Origin: Persicobacter sp. CCB-QB2
Lineage (GTDB): Bacteria; Bacteroidota; Bacteroidia; Cytophagales; Cyclobacteriaceae
Direction: 5' to 3'
Assembly: GCF_001274635.1 (NCBI RefSeq)
Contig: NZ_LBGV01000001.1
Location: 3,534,001 to 3,598,000, forward strand
DNA: 64,000 bases
The notes beneath the pieces were generated by a model. It worked only from the letters and a program-made list of their open reading frames with translations, had not been told where the DNA came from and searched no databases. Below are positions 1 to 9,892 of the stretch, one piece after another (positions within the stretch are counted from its first letter, which is position 1; every line of letters starts with the position of its first letter). The translations under genes and the position numbers were made by a program.

Positions 1-68
1 AGCTCGAAGGCTTAAAGTTCTTCGGAGATGAGGTGATCATCAGGATGTATTATACCGTAGTAGAATAA
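1..68 (+). CDS. C-terminal end of an unidentified protein
   Basis: An open frame enters from the left edge and ends with TAA at 66-68. The last residues read LEGLKFFGDEVIIRMYYTVV then E. A strong terminator follows immediately, so this is a genuine gene end on the plus strand. Twenty-two codons are too few to name a family. Confidence 0.6.
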   Translation, partial: LEGLKFFGDEVIIRMYYTVVE

Positions 69-70
69 AA

Positions 71-101
71 AAAAGACCGTTTTTAAAACGGTCTTTTTTT
101 T
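71..101 (+). terminator. Intrinsic terminator of the partial gene
   Basis: The hairpin arms AAGACCGTTTT and AAAACGGTCTT are followed by a T run, three bases after the stop codon at 66-68. The A run before the stem would also let it act on the minus strand. Confidence 0.85.
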
Positions 102-300
102 GTCTCTTGCTCATGCTTTGACAGGAGAAGATGTGGGAATTATCCACAAAAAAGGCTGAAAAGGCGGTCGATATTTAAAAGGACTTTCCTCTATTTTCGA
201 GCATTTTTAATGCCTGCAGATGTATTGGGAGAAGGACCGTTTATCCTTATTACCGCGCAAGGGGTTTGGTTGAAATGGGGTTAAAGATGTGCTTGCTCTT

Positions 301-522
301 TTAAGCCGAATTAATCACCACCAGCTTTAGTGACTCTGCTTAAGTGGCTTATTTTTCGGCTCAATTAGTTTATGTTAACTAATTTTTTAAACGCCCCAAT
401 TGGGGCAAGTTTGCTTGCTTCTCATTCCTCTGCCGCCTTGTAAAAAGCTCGAAATGGGAAAGTATTCCTTCATTTTTCCCGCCTTGCAGCCAAGCGGGTA
501 TTCAAGCCTGCATCATTCGCTT
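301..522 (+). repeat. Dispersed structured repeat, copy 1
   Basis: This is the first of nine copies of an unnamed family of about 220 bp. The shared architecture is: a left end near TTAARCCGAATTATTCACC; about 70 variable bases; a central palindrome of the GCCCAAATTTGGGC type followed by AAGCTTGCTT; the words CTCATTCATCTGC and CTCGAAATAGG; a small stem followed by TTTTTCCCGCCTTGCAGC; and a right end near GCATGAATAATYCGGSTTAA, which is roughly the reverse complement of the left end. In this copy the palindrome is perfect (GCCCCAATTGGGGC near 392-405). The left end AAGCCGAATTAATCA matches the complement of the right end TGCATCATTCGCTT imperfectly. No ORF and no transposase lie within it. Confidence 0.85.
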
Positions 523-1077
523 TCATTTTCCTGTGAAATAAGTGCTTTTTGATTATGGGACATTAGTTTTTGTCTACGGAATGAAAGGGTTCCGTCCTTG
601 GGAATAGGGTGGATAGGCGATGAAAGGCCATCCAATGCCTTCATGTTAGGTAATGATCAAAATTCCATTTTATCTACGGTGCTGCTCAGGCTAAATTCCC
701 GTGATAAAATCATCAATTATTTCAAAAATGGTTAAAATATGCCGCTCAGGGCTGTTTTTTTGATTGGGGAGGGTAAGTTTAATAAGGCTGAGGTGAGCGG
801 TTTTTCCCCATTTGTGAAATTTTTTTGAAGTAAGTTATTAAATAATTTTGCAAAAATATTATCTTTATTTTGTGTTGCTGGTAGTAGTCTGACTAAATTA
901 GGGCAGATTTATTACTGGATGAGGTATTTTTTGGGGATGTGTAGATAATGTACCTTATCTAAGAAATTGAAGAGAATTTAACCACTGTACTGAATCTTTT
1001 TATTTCTAGGTCTTTATTTGATTAAATAAGCGATAATTCAGTATTTTTATAATAATTATTGCAAATCTACTATTTCC
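523..1077. other. AT-rich intergenic leader without a recognised gene
   Basis: I see no convincing ORF and no RNA gene here. The stretch is AT-rich, especially from about 830 to the kinase start at 1078, and probably holds the kinase promoter. No clear TAnnTTTG box with a spaced TTG could be fixed. Confidence 0.5.
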
Positions 1078-2502
1078 ATGCGTAAAGGTATCGGACTGCA
1101 TAAGGTAATTTCTTTCCTCCAAAGTTTTAGAGAGGAAAAGGGGATCACACCATCTAATGGGAAGTACTTCTTACTGCCCAAGCTGGTGATTGCGACTAAC
1201 CTTATGGTGATTATGCAATTATTCATCGACATCTTCTGGGGTGGGGAATCCTTTATCGTATATCATCTGGCTTTTTTGGTGCTGTTGTCAATCCCTTTCT
1301 ATTTTTATCAGCGGAAGGAAGATGATCTGGCCCATGATATACTTTTCCTCATTCAAAATACCTATATCTTTTTGGGCTGTCAGTTAATGTCCAAGTCCAC
1401 CGGCTTGGTCTATTTCTTTTTTCCTATAGTGGTGATGGTTTGCCTTACGCCCCGGGAAGAAAATGTATTGCCCTTTGTGGTAAAGCTATTGATCCCGATT
1501 ATTTCATTGCTCTATTGTTCCTATACTTCCAGTATGCTTTCGGTCTTCAGTGCCATGGAGCATAGTGGTATTGAGTTAACGGCACTTTGGATAAACCAGT
1601 GTCTGGCTATGTTAGTAACGGCGATGTTGGTTTACATCAAAGTGGATCAGGATAGGGAACGAACAGAGGAGCTGGAGGCCATGCTGGAAAAGAAAGTGGA
1701 GGCGGAGGAAAACCTCATTGAGCAGAAAGAGGAGTTGAGTCAGGTGAACACTAATTTGAATGAGCTGGTTTACCATATGTCTCATAGTTTAAGAGGGCCG
1801 ATTGCTTCTTTGACAGGTCTGCTTCAATTAGCAAAATATGAAGAGGAACTTAAGGCAATCAAGAAATACCATCATGAGTCTGAGATATTGGTTCAACGGG
1901 TGGATAATTTCATTAAAGAAGTGAACGCCTACCATATGGCGCAAAAAATCAGTAATAGTCGTGTGGGCTATATCTCTTTCCAGCAATTAATCCGGGAGGT
2001 GCATGAGCAGGGCAAGTTGAAAAACATCGCCATGAAAGATAAAATTGATTTCAATTTTAAACTGGAAATGCCGGACAGTATCAAACTGCCCATACTGGAC
2101 ATTGAAATCATCATTTATAATTTGGTGCAGAATGCGTTCAGGTTTCATGATCCTCAGAAGCAAAATCCATTTGTTAGCGTGGAAATGCGACTAGAAGCCG
2201 GACGAATCGTGATTAAAGTAGAAGATAATGGCGTGGGTATTCCTCAGGAATCGCTGGATCACGTCTTTAAGATGTTCTATCGCGCAGATTATAGCATGAT
2301 GAGCACAGGGCTTGGCTTAAACTTAGTGAAAAGAAGAGTGGATTCACTGGGCGGGCAGATTAAGGTGGATTCTAAGCTGGGTGAGGGCTCTCGATTTACA
2401 GTGGTGTTACCGGACAAATTTGTAAGCTATTTGGATTATGATGAAACCCGTTATCATGATTTGATCGGGAAGACTGACATTTATCGGGCGGAAGTCTCTT
2501 AA
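1078..2502 (+). CDS. Membrane sensor histidine kinase (orphan)
   Basis: A 474-residue kinase. Residues about 33-190 form roughly six hydrophobic segments, residues 190-230 form a charged coiled coil, and a HisKA domain follows. Its phosphoacceptor histidine is H236 in the motif YHMSHSLRGPIASLTGLL. The C-terminal HATPase domain shows the N box (LVQNAFRFHD), the G1 box (VEDNGVGIP) and the G2 box (GLGLNLVKRRVDSLGG), so it looks catalytically complete. No periplasmic sensor domain is evident, so the signal may be sensed in the membrane. No response regulator gene is adjacent, so its partner must be elsewhere. The start ATG lies after an AT-rich leader with no Shine-Dalgarno sequence, as is usual for Bacteroidota. 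Confidence 0.9.
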   Translation: MRKGIGLHKVISFLQSFREEKGITPSNGKYFLLPKLVIATNLMVIMQLFIDIFWGGESFIVYHLAFLVLLSIPFYFYQRKEDDLAHDILFLIQNTYIFLGCQLMSKSTGLVYFFFPIVVMVCLTPREENVLPFVVKLLIPIISLLYCSYTSSMLSVFSAMEHSGIELTALWINQCLAMLVTAMLVYIKVDQDRERTEELEAMLEKKVEAEENLIEQKEELSQVNTNLNELVYHMSHSLRGPIASLTGLLQLAKYEEELKAIKKYHHESEILVQRVDNFIKEVNAYHMAQKISNSRVGYISFQQLIREVHEQGKLKNIAMKDKIDFNFKLEMPDSIKLPILDIEIIIYNLVQNAFRFHDPQKQNPFVSVEMRLEAGRIVIKVEDNGVGIPQESLDHVFKMFYRADYSMMSTGLGLNLVKRRVDSLGGQIKVDSKLGEGSRFTVVLPDKFVSYLDYDETRYHDLIGKTDIYRAEVS

Positions 2503-2667
2503 TCCATATTATCAGGACTTTTTAAATAAAGCTGGATTGGCCTTTCCAACCCTTATCCTCAATCATTTCTTTGTTCTCGATAAAACGATACAAAAAATTA
2601 AAAGCAGGTAAGGTGATGTGGAAGATTTTGCATTAAAAAGTCAATGCTGTAAAAGGTAGTAGCCTGA

Positions 2668-2775
2668 TTAACGACAAGCACTCAAATCAAATAGCTCCAC
2701 ATTGGTCTCCGGATCTTTCCAATTATTTGCCCCATTGTAGTTTTTTGAAAAATTCGTGCCCCGAATTAAGCACTG
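2668..2775 (-). pseudogene. Possible tail of a lost gene
   Basis: On the minus strand 35 codons stay open before TAA at 2668. The end reads NNWKDPETNVELFDLSACR, which has the composition of a real protein C-terminus. Directly upstream there is an in-frame TGA and nothing recognisable. It lies between the kinase and the transposase, so it may be a remnant cut off by insertion. The rest of 2503-3003 shows no gene. A loose inverted repeat around 2848-2925 (CGAAAACTCTAAAATCG against CGATTTTTAG and GAGTTTTTTCG) precedes the transposase. Confidence 0.25.
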
Positions 2776-3003
2776 TCAGTTTCTGTGAATCTATTCCAAA
2801 GGCTTTTTACAATGTTGCTGGTTTTATCCTCTAATTAGTGCTTGTCCGAAAACTCTAAAATCGTTTATATAGGCCTAATATCATCGATTTTTAGTGATAA
2901 TTGAAAATGAGTTTTTTCGAAAAAGTCAAAGAAAATGCTTTTATTTAATCGTAATACACGGATAACACTCATTTAAGGCTCAAAACTCATACTTTTTTTA
3001 ACT

Positions 3004-4487
3004 ATGCGCAGCGGATTCACCCAACAACTCAAAATTAACACAATACCTATAAGTGAGGTTCAATTTCCTAGCAACACACGAGATCATATTGTTAATTTAT
3101 TACGGGCTCTTCAAGCGATCTACATGAATAAGGAAATTAGTGTTCGCATAGAAAAACTTTTGCAAGAGGCCATTGGGACTAGTCAGACTTCAGGAAGGAA
3201 AGGGATGGGATTATGGGAAGTTTTTGTTTTGGCTCAATTACGATTGTGTCAGAATTTATCATACGATGATCTTCTAAATTTGGCAAATTATAACGTTTTG
3301 GTTCGAAGGATGCTGGGAAAACAAATTAATCTTGGTCTTGCTGGTGAATCAGTGGATGAATATACCTTTCAAAATATTTATGATAATGTTAGCTTGGTTG
3401 ATGATGAAACACTAAAAAAAATTAATGCTGTTATTGTTGAATTTGGACATGGTATATTTAAAAAAAAAGACTCGGATCCATTATCCTTAAAAACAGATAG
3501 TTTTGTTGTTGAAACAAATACGACTTTTCCATCGGATTATGTATTACTTTTTGAAGCTGGTCGCAAATGCCTAAATATGATCGGTGAAATAGCAAAACAG
3601 CATAAAGTAAAAGGTTGGAGAGAAGTAAAAAGCGAATCAAGTAAATTAAAATCACTCTGTAGATCTTTTGGGAGAGCTACCTCAGCAGGTGGGAAAAATA
3701 AAGCTAAAAATGAAATTGAAGCTTGCCAGGCATATTTGAATAAAGCAAAATCACTATACAAAAAGGTTGCTGATTTTTGGGAAAAAGATATGCCGGCATT
3801 GCTTATTGACCAAAAGACACTGTTGGTTCTTATTAAAGTTGAGTGGTTTAAGTTGATGTTTGAAAAACATATAAACTTGTTGGAGCGAAGAATAATTGGC
3901 CAAGAGAAAATCCCAGCATCAGAAAAAGTCTATTCCCTCTATCTTCCTTTCACAGAATGGATAAAAAAGGGAAAGAAACGCCCCCAATTGAAATAGGGAA
4001 AAAGTTATTTGTCACAACAGATCAATTTGGGCTTATTGTTGATCATTGTCTTGGGGATAATTTATCAGACAGAGATTCGATTATGGATATTATTGATCGA
4101 GTACTAGAAAAATATCAATTAGTATCATCTTGGAGTACAGATAAAGGATTTTCTTCAAAAGAAAATAAAGCGTTAATTCAGGAAGTTTTCCCTGATTTGC
4201 AGTTGATAATGCCTAAACTAGGTAAACGAAATAAAACGGAAGAGGCTGAAGAAAAGAGTAAACCCTTTAAATTATTAAAAAATGCGCACTCTGCTATAGA
4301 ATCTAACATCAATGAATTGGAGAATAGAGGGTTAGATAGGTGTCCAAATAGATCTCCTGAGCAATTTCGAAATTATGTAGCCCTGGGAATTACAGCATAT
4401 AATTTGCATAAAATAGGAAAACGATTAAATGAAATAAAAATTAAAAAGGAAAAAACACGATATAAAAAAATTATATCTGCCGCTTAA
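3004..4487 (+). mobile_element. ISNCY-type insertion sequence, core region
   Basis: The element is recognised through its transposase. I could not fix its ends. CTAAAATC at 2855-2862 and its complement at 4611-4618 are the only candidate inverted ends I noticed, and eight bases in AT-rich DNA are weak. The flanks carry a possible gene remnant on the left and structured repeat copy 2 on the right. The low-GC coding style differs from the neighbouring housekeeping genes and fits recent acquisition. Confidence 0.6.
3004..4487 (+). CDS. DDE transposase, ISNCY family, in two overlapping frames
   Basis: The first frame (3004-3996, 330 aa) begins MRSGFTQQL and carries the N-terminal helical region and the first catalytic aspartate in TDSFVVETNTTFPSD. 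The second frame (3957-4487, 176 aa) carries VTTDQFGLIVDH, STDKGFSSKENK and a late glutamate region. Together they make the usual length of about 495 residues for this family. The frames overlap at 3963-3969, where the first frame reads ATA AAA AAG. That is the slippery heptamer A_AAA_AAG in the correct phase for -1 slippage, which would give WIKKGKETPPIEIGKK. The same overlap would also arise from one missing A in the A6 run. Family assignment rests on remembered similarity of the N-terminus and the first Asp motif. Confidence 0.75.
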
Positions 4488-4711
4488 AGAAGCTGCCTTT
4501 TAGAATGGAATAAAGCCTCTAGATTTACTAAAGGCTAAATTCTGTATGTCTTAATTTTCAAATAATTGTCGTAAAATAACCTTCAATGTCTTCTTCTGTC
4601 AAAAATGATAGATTTTAGCAATCAAAGGATAAATATCCAATAATCAAGCCATACCAATAGTGCACAACAATATTGTTTCTGTTATATTTTAAAATATTGT
4701 GTTTCATTTTC

Positions 4712-4938
4712 TTACAGCCACTAATTATGCATGGCTAATCTATAGCGTTGCCCCAAAGTGCTTACCATTAATTCAATTCAGGTATTTTTTTGTAGATTTT
4801 TAATAGTCTAAATTTGGCTAAGCTGGCTTTGTCCTCATTCATCTGCTTCATTGGAAAAAACTCGAAATAGGCACCTTTTTCTTCATTTCTCCCGCCATGC
4901 TGCTAAACAAGGGTTTAAGCATGAAAAATACGGCTTAA
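4712..4938 (+). repeat. Dispersed structured repeat, copy 2
   Basis: The most diverged copy. The left end reads TTACAGCCACTAATTATGC and the right end CATGAAAAATACGGCTTAA. The central palindrome is degraded (AGTCTAAATTTGGCTAAG), and the third stem is lost (GGCACCTTTTTCTT). It fills the gap between the transposase and the glycosyltransferase and ends 37 bases before the TTG start. The rest of 4488-4711 holds no visible gene. Confidence 0.75.
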
Positions 4939-4975
4939 AATTTATAGCTTTGTCGTTCTATCTAAGACGAACATT

Positions 4976-5731
4976 TTGAAAATCTCCATTATTACGGTGG
5001 TTTACAATGCCGCTGACCTTTTTGAGCTGAGCTGGCAGAGTGTAAAATCCCAGACTTTTTCAGATTTTGAATATGTGGTGGTCGATGGTCATTCCAAGGA
5101 TGGATTAGCCGATCGCCTGCCACAAATGTCTCATATTGACCAATGGGTCTCTGAGCCTGACCAGGGCATTTATGATGCCATGAATAAAGGTTTGGATATG
5201 GCCAAGGGAGAATTTGTGCTCTTTCTCAATGCCGGAGATACCTTTGCGTCCAATACCACTCTTCAGGAAATTTTCGATAGTGCTCCTGATGCTGCAGATG
5301 TGATCTATGGGGAAACCTTAATGGTGAATGATGCACGTGAAGTACAGGGCACGCGCTCGGCATTAACCAGCCGGCAATTGCCGGAAGACCTCACCCCTTC
5401 CTCATTTTTGAAAGGTATGGTGGTATCTCATCAGGCCTTTATCCCCAGAAGAAGTCTTTGTACACTCTATGACCTGAATTATCGCCATAGTGCCGATTTT
5501 GACTGGTGTTTGAAGATTTTGAAAAAATCCCGCCTGAATTATAAAGTTGAAGCTCCCATTGCCCATTATCTTATTGGCGGGCATTCGGCTAATCACGTCC
5601 GGGAAAGTCTGAAGGAGCGATATGCTATTATGCAGAAGGAATTCGGGAGTTGGTCAACCTGGAGGGCGCATTTGGCTGTTGCCTGGCGTGCACTAGGAAG
5701 GAAATTGACAGGCCAACATAATAAATGGTAA
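4976..5731 (+). CDS. Family 2 glycosyltransferase
   Basis: A 251-residue GT-A fold enzyme that should transfer a sugar from a nucleotide donor at the cytoplasmic face. The N-terminus MKISIITVVYNA is the classic GT2 opening, followed by VVVDGHSKDG (nucleotide binding), DQGIYDAMNKGLDMAKGE, and LNAGD in the DXD position. SADFDWCLKI and the HSANHVRES tail are typical of WcaA-like enzymes of surface polysaccharide synthesis. No other polysaccharide gene is adjacent, so the acceptor is unknown. The start is a TTG at 4976; there is no upstream ATG, and the GT2 opening begins exactly there. A bidirectional terminator follows. Confidence 0.88.
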   Translation: MKISIITVVYNAADLFELSWQSVKSQTFSDFEYVVVDGHSKDGLADRLPQMSHIDQWVSEPDQGIYDAMNKGLDMAKGEFVLFLNAGDTFASNTTLQEIFDSAPDAADVIYGETLMVNDAREVQGTRSALTSRQLPEDLTPSSFLKGMVVSHQAFIPRRSLCTLYDLNYRHSADFDWCLKILKKSRLNYKVEAPIAHYLIGGHSANHVRESLKERYAIMQKEFGSWSTWRAHLAVAWRALGRKLTGQHNKW

Positions 5732-5736
5732 AAAAA

Positions 5737-5763
5737 ATCCGGAGCGATGAACTCCGGATTTTA
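5737..5763. terminator. Bidirectional terminator between glycosyltransferase and polA
   Basis: Arms AATCCGGAG and CTCCGGATT, with an A run on the left and a T run on the right. It lies between two convergent stop codons and can serve both genes. Confidence 0.85.
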
Positions 5764-5774
5764 TTATTAATAAA

Positions 5775-8638
5775 TTAGTGAGCTTCTAACCAGTTCTGCC
5801 CAACTCCCGCTTCTACTTCCAGCGGAACTTCGAAAGGTACTGCTTCCTGCATCATTCGGATCACCTGCGTTTTGACCAGTTCCAGTTCTTCCTTATGCAC
5901 ATCAAATACCAATTCATCATGTACCTGCATGATCATTTTTGATTTCAGGTCTTGTTGGCTCATCCAGTCATGAATATTGATCATGGCTTTTTTAATGATG
6001 TCTGCCGCTGATCCCTGAATCGGGGCATTGATGGCATTTCGCTCGGCAAAACCACGAACGGTTGCATTTCTGGAGTTGATATCCCTTAAGTAGCGTCTGC
6101 GGTTCATGATGGTTTCCACATAGCCGGACTCCCGGGCATCATTCACCACCTTATCCATATAGGTTTTCACAGCCGGAAACTCCTCAAAGTATGCCTTAAT
6201 AATGGAAGAAGCTTCTCCTCTTGGAATGTTCAGGCGTTCTGCCAAACCAAAGGCCGAGATTCCATAAATAATTCCGAAGTTGGCGGTTTTCGCTTTTCTT
6301 CTCATATCGCTGTCCACTTCTTCCGGGGATACCTTAAATACTTTGGCGGCGGTGGCACGGTGAATATCTTCCCCATTTTTAAAAGCCTCAATCATATGAG
6401 CATCCTTGGCAAAGCCAGCCATAATGCGCAATTCAATTTGGGAGTAATCCACTGCCAGTATTACATGGTCCTCCTGTCGTGGAACAAATGCTTTTCGAAT
6501 CTCCTTTCCTCTGGACGTACGGATCGGAATGTTTTGTAAGTTCGGATTGGTAGAGCTCAAGCGGCCCGTAGCCGCAACGGCCTGACGATAGGAGGTGTGA
6601 ATCAGTCCTTCGGCATCAATCAATTCCGGTAGGGCATCGACATAGGTAGATTTTAGCTTGTTCAGCTCGCGGAACTCCAGAATCAGGGCGCATATTTCAT
6701 GCTCCCGGGCCAGTTTGGAAAGAATTTCCTCCCCTGTCGCATATTGGCCGGTCTTGGTCTTTTTCGGTTTTTCGACCAATTTCATTTCCTCAAAAAGAAT
6801 AACGCCTAACTGCTTTGGGGAAGCAATATTAAATTCCTTACCTGCCAGTTCATAAATGCGTTTTTCAATTTGCTGGCTCTCATTGCCCAGAATGTCTGAC
6901 AGTTCTCCAAGGGTTTCGGTATTCACTTTCACACCATTTGCCTCCATATCCGCCAGTACCCTGACCAATGGCATTTCCAACTCGTCCATCAGGGGCTGAA
7001 CACCGCCCTCCTGGAGCTGAGGTGTAAAAAACTGTTTCAATTGCAGGGTAATGTCAGCATCTTCTGCCGCATAATCTACCCTTTTTTCTACCGGTACCTG
7101 AAGGAAAAGATTGTCCTTGGCTTTGTCCTTTTCTTTTCCGGTCAACGATTTAAAAGAAATGGGTGTGTAATTCAGATAATCTTCTGACATGGCATCCATG
7201 CCGTGTTTGCCCTCCGGAGAAAGTAAATAATGCGCAATCATGGTATCGAAAAGCGGCCCTTTCAACTCCAGATTATATTTGCGCAATACCAGCATATCGT
7301 ATTTGATGTTCTGGGCAATCTTTACAATTTCCTCCGCTTCAAAAACGGCACGGAAATCGTCCACTACTTCCTGCGCTAATTCGGGCGCATCATCCGGAAT
7401 GTGGACATAGTAAGCCTCATTGGCATTATAGGCAAAAGAGATTCCGCAAAGTTGCGCCTGGAAAGGGTTTAAGGAGGTGGTCTCTGTATCGAAACAAACT
7501 TCTTTTTGCTTTAATAAATATTGGCATAAGGATTCCCTTTCCGCTTTGGAGGCAATCATATGGTAATTTTTCTTTTCCAGTTCAAAACGGCTCTTCTCCT
7601 GTGGAACAGTAGCTTCCTCGGCCGCGGGAGCATCGAAAAGTGAAGGTTGTACCGCCTTTTTCGCTACTTTTTTCGAGCTGCTGGCTGCACTTCCCCACCA
7701 AACAAGTCCATTTGCCCCTGGGCATTGACATTGGATGCAGTAGAAGTTTTAGGAGTTGAAGCCTCTTCGCCAAATACCCTTTTTTTCAGGGTACGGAACT
7801 CCATCTCATCAAAAATCTCCCCTACTTTTTCCTTATTAGGTTCATTGTGCTCCAGTTCCTTTTCATTGAATTCAATTGGAACGGTAGTACAGATGGTGGC
7901 CAGTTTTTTTGATAAAAGGGCCAGTTCTTTATTGGCTTCCACCTTTTCTTTGGCTTTGCCTTTCAGCTCATGTGTATTTTCAAGCAAGCCTTCTACCGAT
8001 CCGTATTTCTGCAAATACTTCACGGCTGTTTTGGGTCCCACTCCCGGAATACCCGGAATATTATCAGAGGCATCTCCCATAAGTCCCAGCAAATCAATGA
8101 CCTGGTCTACATTGGCGATATCAAATTTTTTCAATACCTCCGGAATGCCCAAAATATCCACCCCATTGCCCATATAGGCGGGTTTATACAGAAAGACATG
8201 TTCTTCCACCAATTGAGCATAATCCTTATCCGGCGTCATCATAAACACCTCAAAATCTTCTTTTGCCGCTCTTTTGGCCATGGTGCCGATCACATCATCG
8301 GCCTCAAACCCCTGCACTTCCAACACGGGAATGTTAAAGGCTTTTACCAAATCCTTGACGATCGGAATGGAAAGTTTGATGTCTTCAGGGGTTTCCTGTC
8401 GCTGGGCCTTGTACTCCGCATATTCTTCATGACGGAAGGTAGGGCCCGGTGGATCGAAAGCGACTCCGATGTGTGTCGGTTTTTGGTTACGAAGAATATC
8501 CAGTAGTGTATTGGTGAATCCAAGGACCGCTCCGGTGTTAAATCCTTTAGAGTTTATTCTGGGGTTTTTACTGAAAGCGAAATGAGCCCTGTAAATCAAG
8601 GCCATAGCGTCCAGCAGGAATAGTTTTTTTGAAGGCAT
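5775..8638 (-). CDS. polA: DNA polymerase I, reading frame interrupted
   Basis: The first frame (8638-7664, 324 aa) is the 5'-3' exonuclease domain: LLDAMALIYRAHFAF, ADDVIGTMA, and DASDNIPGIPGVGPKTA for the helix-hairpin-helix. It stops at TAG 7666-7664. The second frame runs open from about 7667 to 5775 and holds an intact proofreading domain (FDTET, QNIKYD, YAAEDAD, matching E. coli D355/E357, D424 and Y497/D501) and the polymerase domain (motif A VDYSQIELR, motif B RRKAKTANFGIIYG, motif C MQVHDELVF). Joined, they give about 953 residues, the normal length. The break lies in a lysine-rich linker on A_AAA_AAG (minus strand 7673-7667) directly before the TAG. One extra A restores the frame. 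The enzyme fills gaps in excision repair and removes Okazaki primers. Confidence 0.93.
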
Positions 8639-8781
8639 GCTCCTGTAGGGGTGTTTAAAATTTCGATTTTATAATTATGGCAATATACCAAATTTTGAGA
8701 GGTGTAAGAAAGGATTCAGGAAATGGAATTCTGTGATAAAGATGAATATCATTTCAGGCTAAAAAATGATGGTTTTACCCC

Positions 8782-8811
8782 TTGTAAATCAAACCATTTC
8801 GAATAGTTTTG
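8782..8811 (+). promoter_or_regulatory. Promoter of the YitT-type gene
   Basis: A Bacteroidota-type promoter with -33 TTG at 8782-8784, a 19-base spacer, and the -7 box TAGTTTTG at 8804-8811 (pattern TAnnTTTG). It lies 31 bases before the ATG at 8843. It is the best-spaced promoter I found in the window. Confidence 0.65.
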
Positions 8812-8842
8812 CGCAAATTTTTAACAGCATTAAAACGTATTA

Positions 8843-9697
8843 ATGAAATCTCTAAAAAACTTGAGAGTCTATGCAATCATGTCTTTAGGCGCATTTTTGC
8901 ACTGCTTGGGTTGGTCAGCTTTTATTATCCCTTTTAAAATATCCAGTGGTGGATTGACAGGGGTGTCTACCGTAATTTTTTACGCTACTGAAATTCCGGT
9001 GGCCTTTTCTTATTTTTTGATCAATATTGCCCTGATTGGTTTAGGGGTGAAAGTGCTGGGCCCGCGCTTTGGATCGAGGACATTATATGGGGTGGTATTG
9101 TCTTCCCTGTTGTTTTATATATTTCCGGAATATGTTTTTCAGGAGCCCCTGGTAGATGATATTTTCTCGGCAGTCGTGGTGGGTTCGGCCATTTCGGGAA
9201 CGGGTATTGGTTTGGTGTTATCACAGGGCGGTAGTATGGGCGGAACGGACATTATCGCCATGATTATCAATAAATACCACAATGTGTCTCCGGGACGTAT
9301 TCTTTTATATTGTGATATCTTAATCATTTTCGCCTCCTATCTGGTGCTTCAAAAAGTGGAAGCCATTGTTTATGCCGGAGTGATTATGTTTGTGATTTCC
9401 TATGTGGTGGATTTGGTGTTGACCGGAGAAAAGCAATCTGTACAGGTGATGGTTTTCTCAGAGCGGGAGGAATTAATAGCCGAGGAAATCAGCAGGAAAT
9501 TTAATCGTGGTCTGACCATTATTCATGGAAAAGGCCATTTTACCAAAAAGGATCGACAGATTTTGATGATTATGGCCCGTAAGCATGAGGCCAATACTTT
9601 ATTGAGTTTAATTACTAAGGCCGACCCGGAAGCATTTATCTCCGTGGGGAAAGTAATGGGGGTTTATGGTAAGGGATTTGAATCCTTCAGAAGATAA
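8843..9697 (+). CDS. YitT/DUF2179 family membrane protein
   Basis: A 284-residue protein. The first 200 residues contain five or six transmembrane segments with the family hallmarks FIIPFKISSGGLTGVS and GGSMGGTDIIAMI. The soluble C-terminal DUF2179 domain (about residues 200-284) reads SREEL..RGLTIIHGKGHFTKKDRQIL and may bind a small ligand. The transport substrate of this family is not established. It is transcribed divergently from polA, with its own promoter and terminator, so it is a single-gene unit. Confidence 0.9.
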   Translation: MKSLKNLRVYAIMSLGAFLHCLGWSAFIIPFKISSGGLTGVSTVIFYATEIPVAFSYFLINIALIGLGVKVLGPRFGSRTLYGVVLSSLLFYIFPEYVFQEPLVDDIFSAVVVGSAISGTGIGLVLSQGGSMGGTDIIAMIINKYHNVSPGRILLYCDILIIFASYLVLQKVEAIVYAGVIMFVISYVVDLVLTGEKQSVQVMVFSEREELIAEEISRKFNRGLTIIHGKGHFTKKDRQILMIMARKHEANTLLSLITKADPEAFISVGKVMGVYGKGFESFRR

Positions 9698-9700
9698 AAA

Positions 9701-9727
9701 AAAGGCGGCCGCTTGGTCGCCTTTTTT
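9701..9727 (+). terminator. Terminator of the YitT-type gene
   Basis: Ten paired bases, arms AAAGGCGGCC and GGTCGCCTTT around a GCTT loop, followed by a T run, immediately after the stop codon. Confidence 0.85.
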
Positions 9728-9835
9728 GTTGACAGGAATAATGCTTAGCCCGGATTATTTCTGCTGCGATTCAGTAAATCTGTTTGGTGGAGCCTGAGCG
9801 CACCACCATCATTTTGTTGTCTTGATTAACACTCC

Positions 9836-9860
9836 AAAAAGGGAACCATTCCCTTTTTTT
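9836..9860. terminator. Terminator behind the FAS1 gene
   Basis: GGGAA-CCA-TTCCC flanked by an A run on one side and a T run on the other. It lies 33 bases beyond the minus-strand FAS1 stop and would work in either direction. The interval 9728-9835 also holds a hairpin with arms TGGTG and CACCA (9786-9809) but no gene. Confidence 0.75.
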
Positions 9861-9892
9861 TCCTGCCCTAAGACCGTAATAGATAATTTTGT

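Noticed and set aside
2855-4618. CTAAAATC / GATTTTAG as terminal inverted repeats of the insertion sequence
   Set aside because: Only eight bases match, in AT-rich DNA, and no target duplication is visible.
7582-7773. 63-codon minus-strand ORF in the polA break region
   Set aside because: It is the third frame across the polA linker; the other two frames carry the real domains.
9742-9760. Short minus-strand match to the repeat right end (AAATAATCCGGGCTAAG)
   Set aside because: Only about 15 bases match and none of the inner blocks is present, so it is not counted as a copy.
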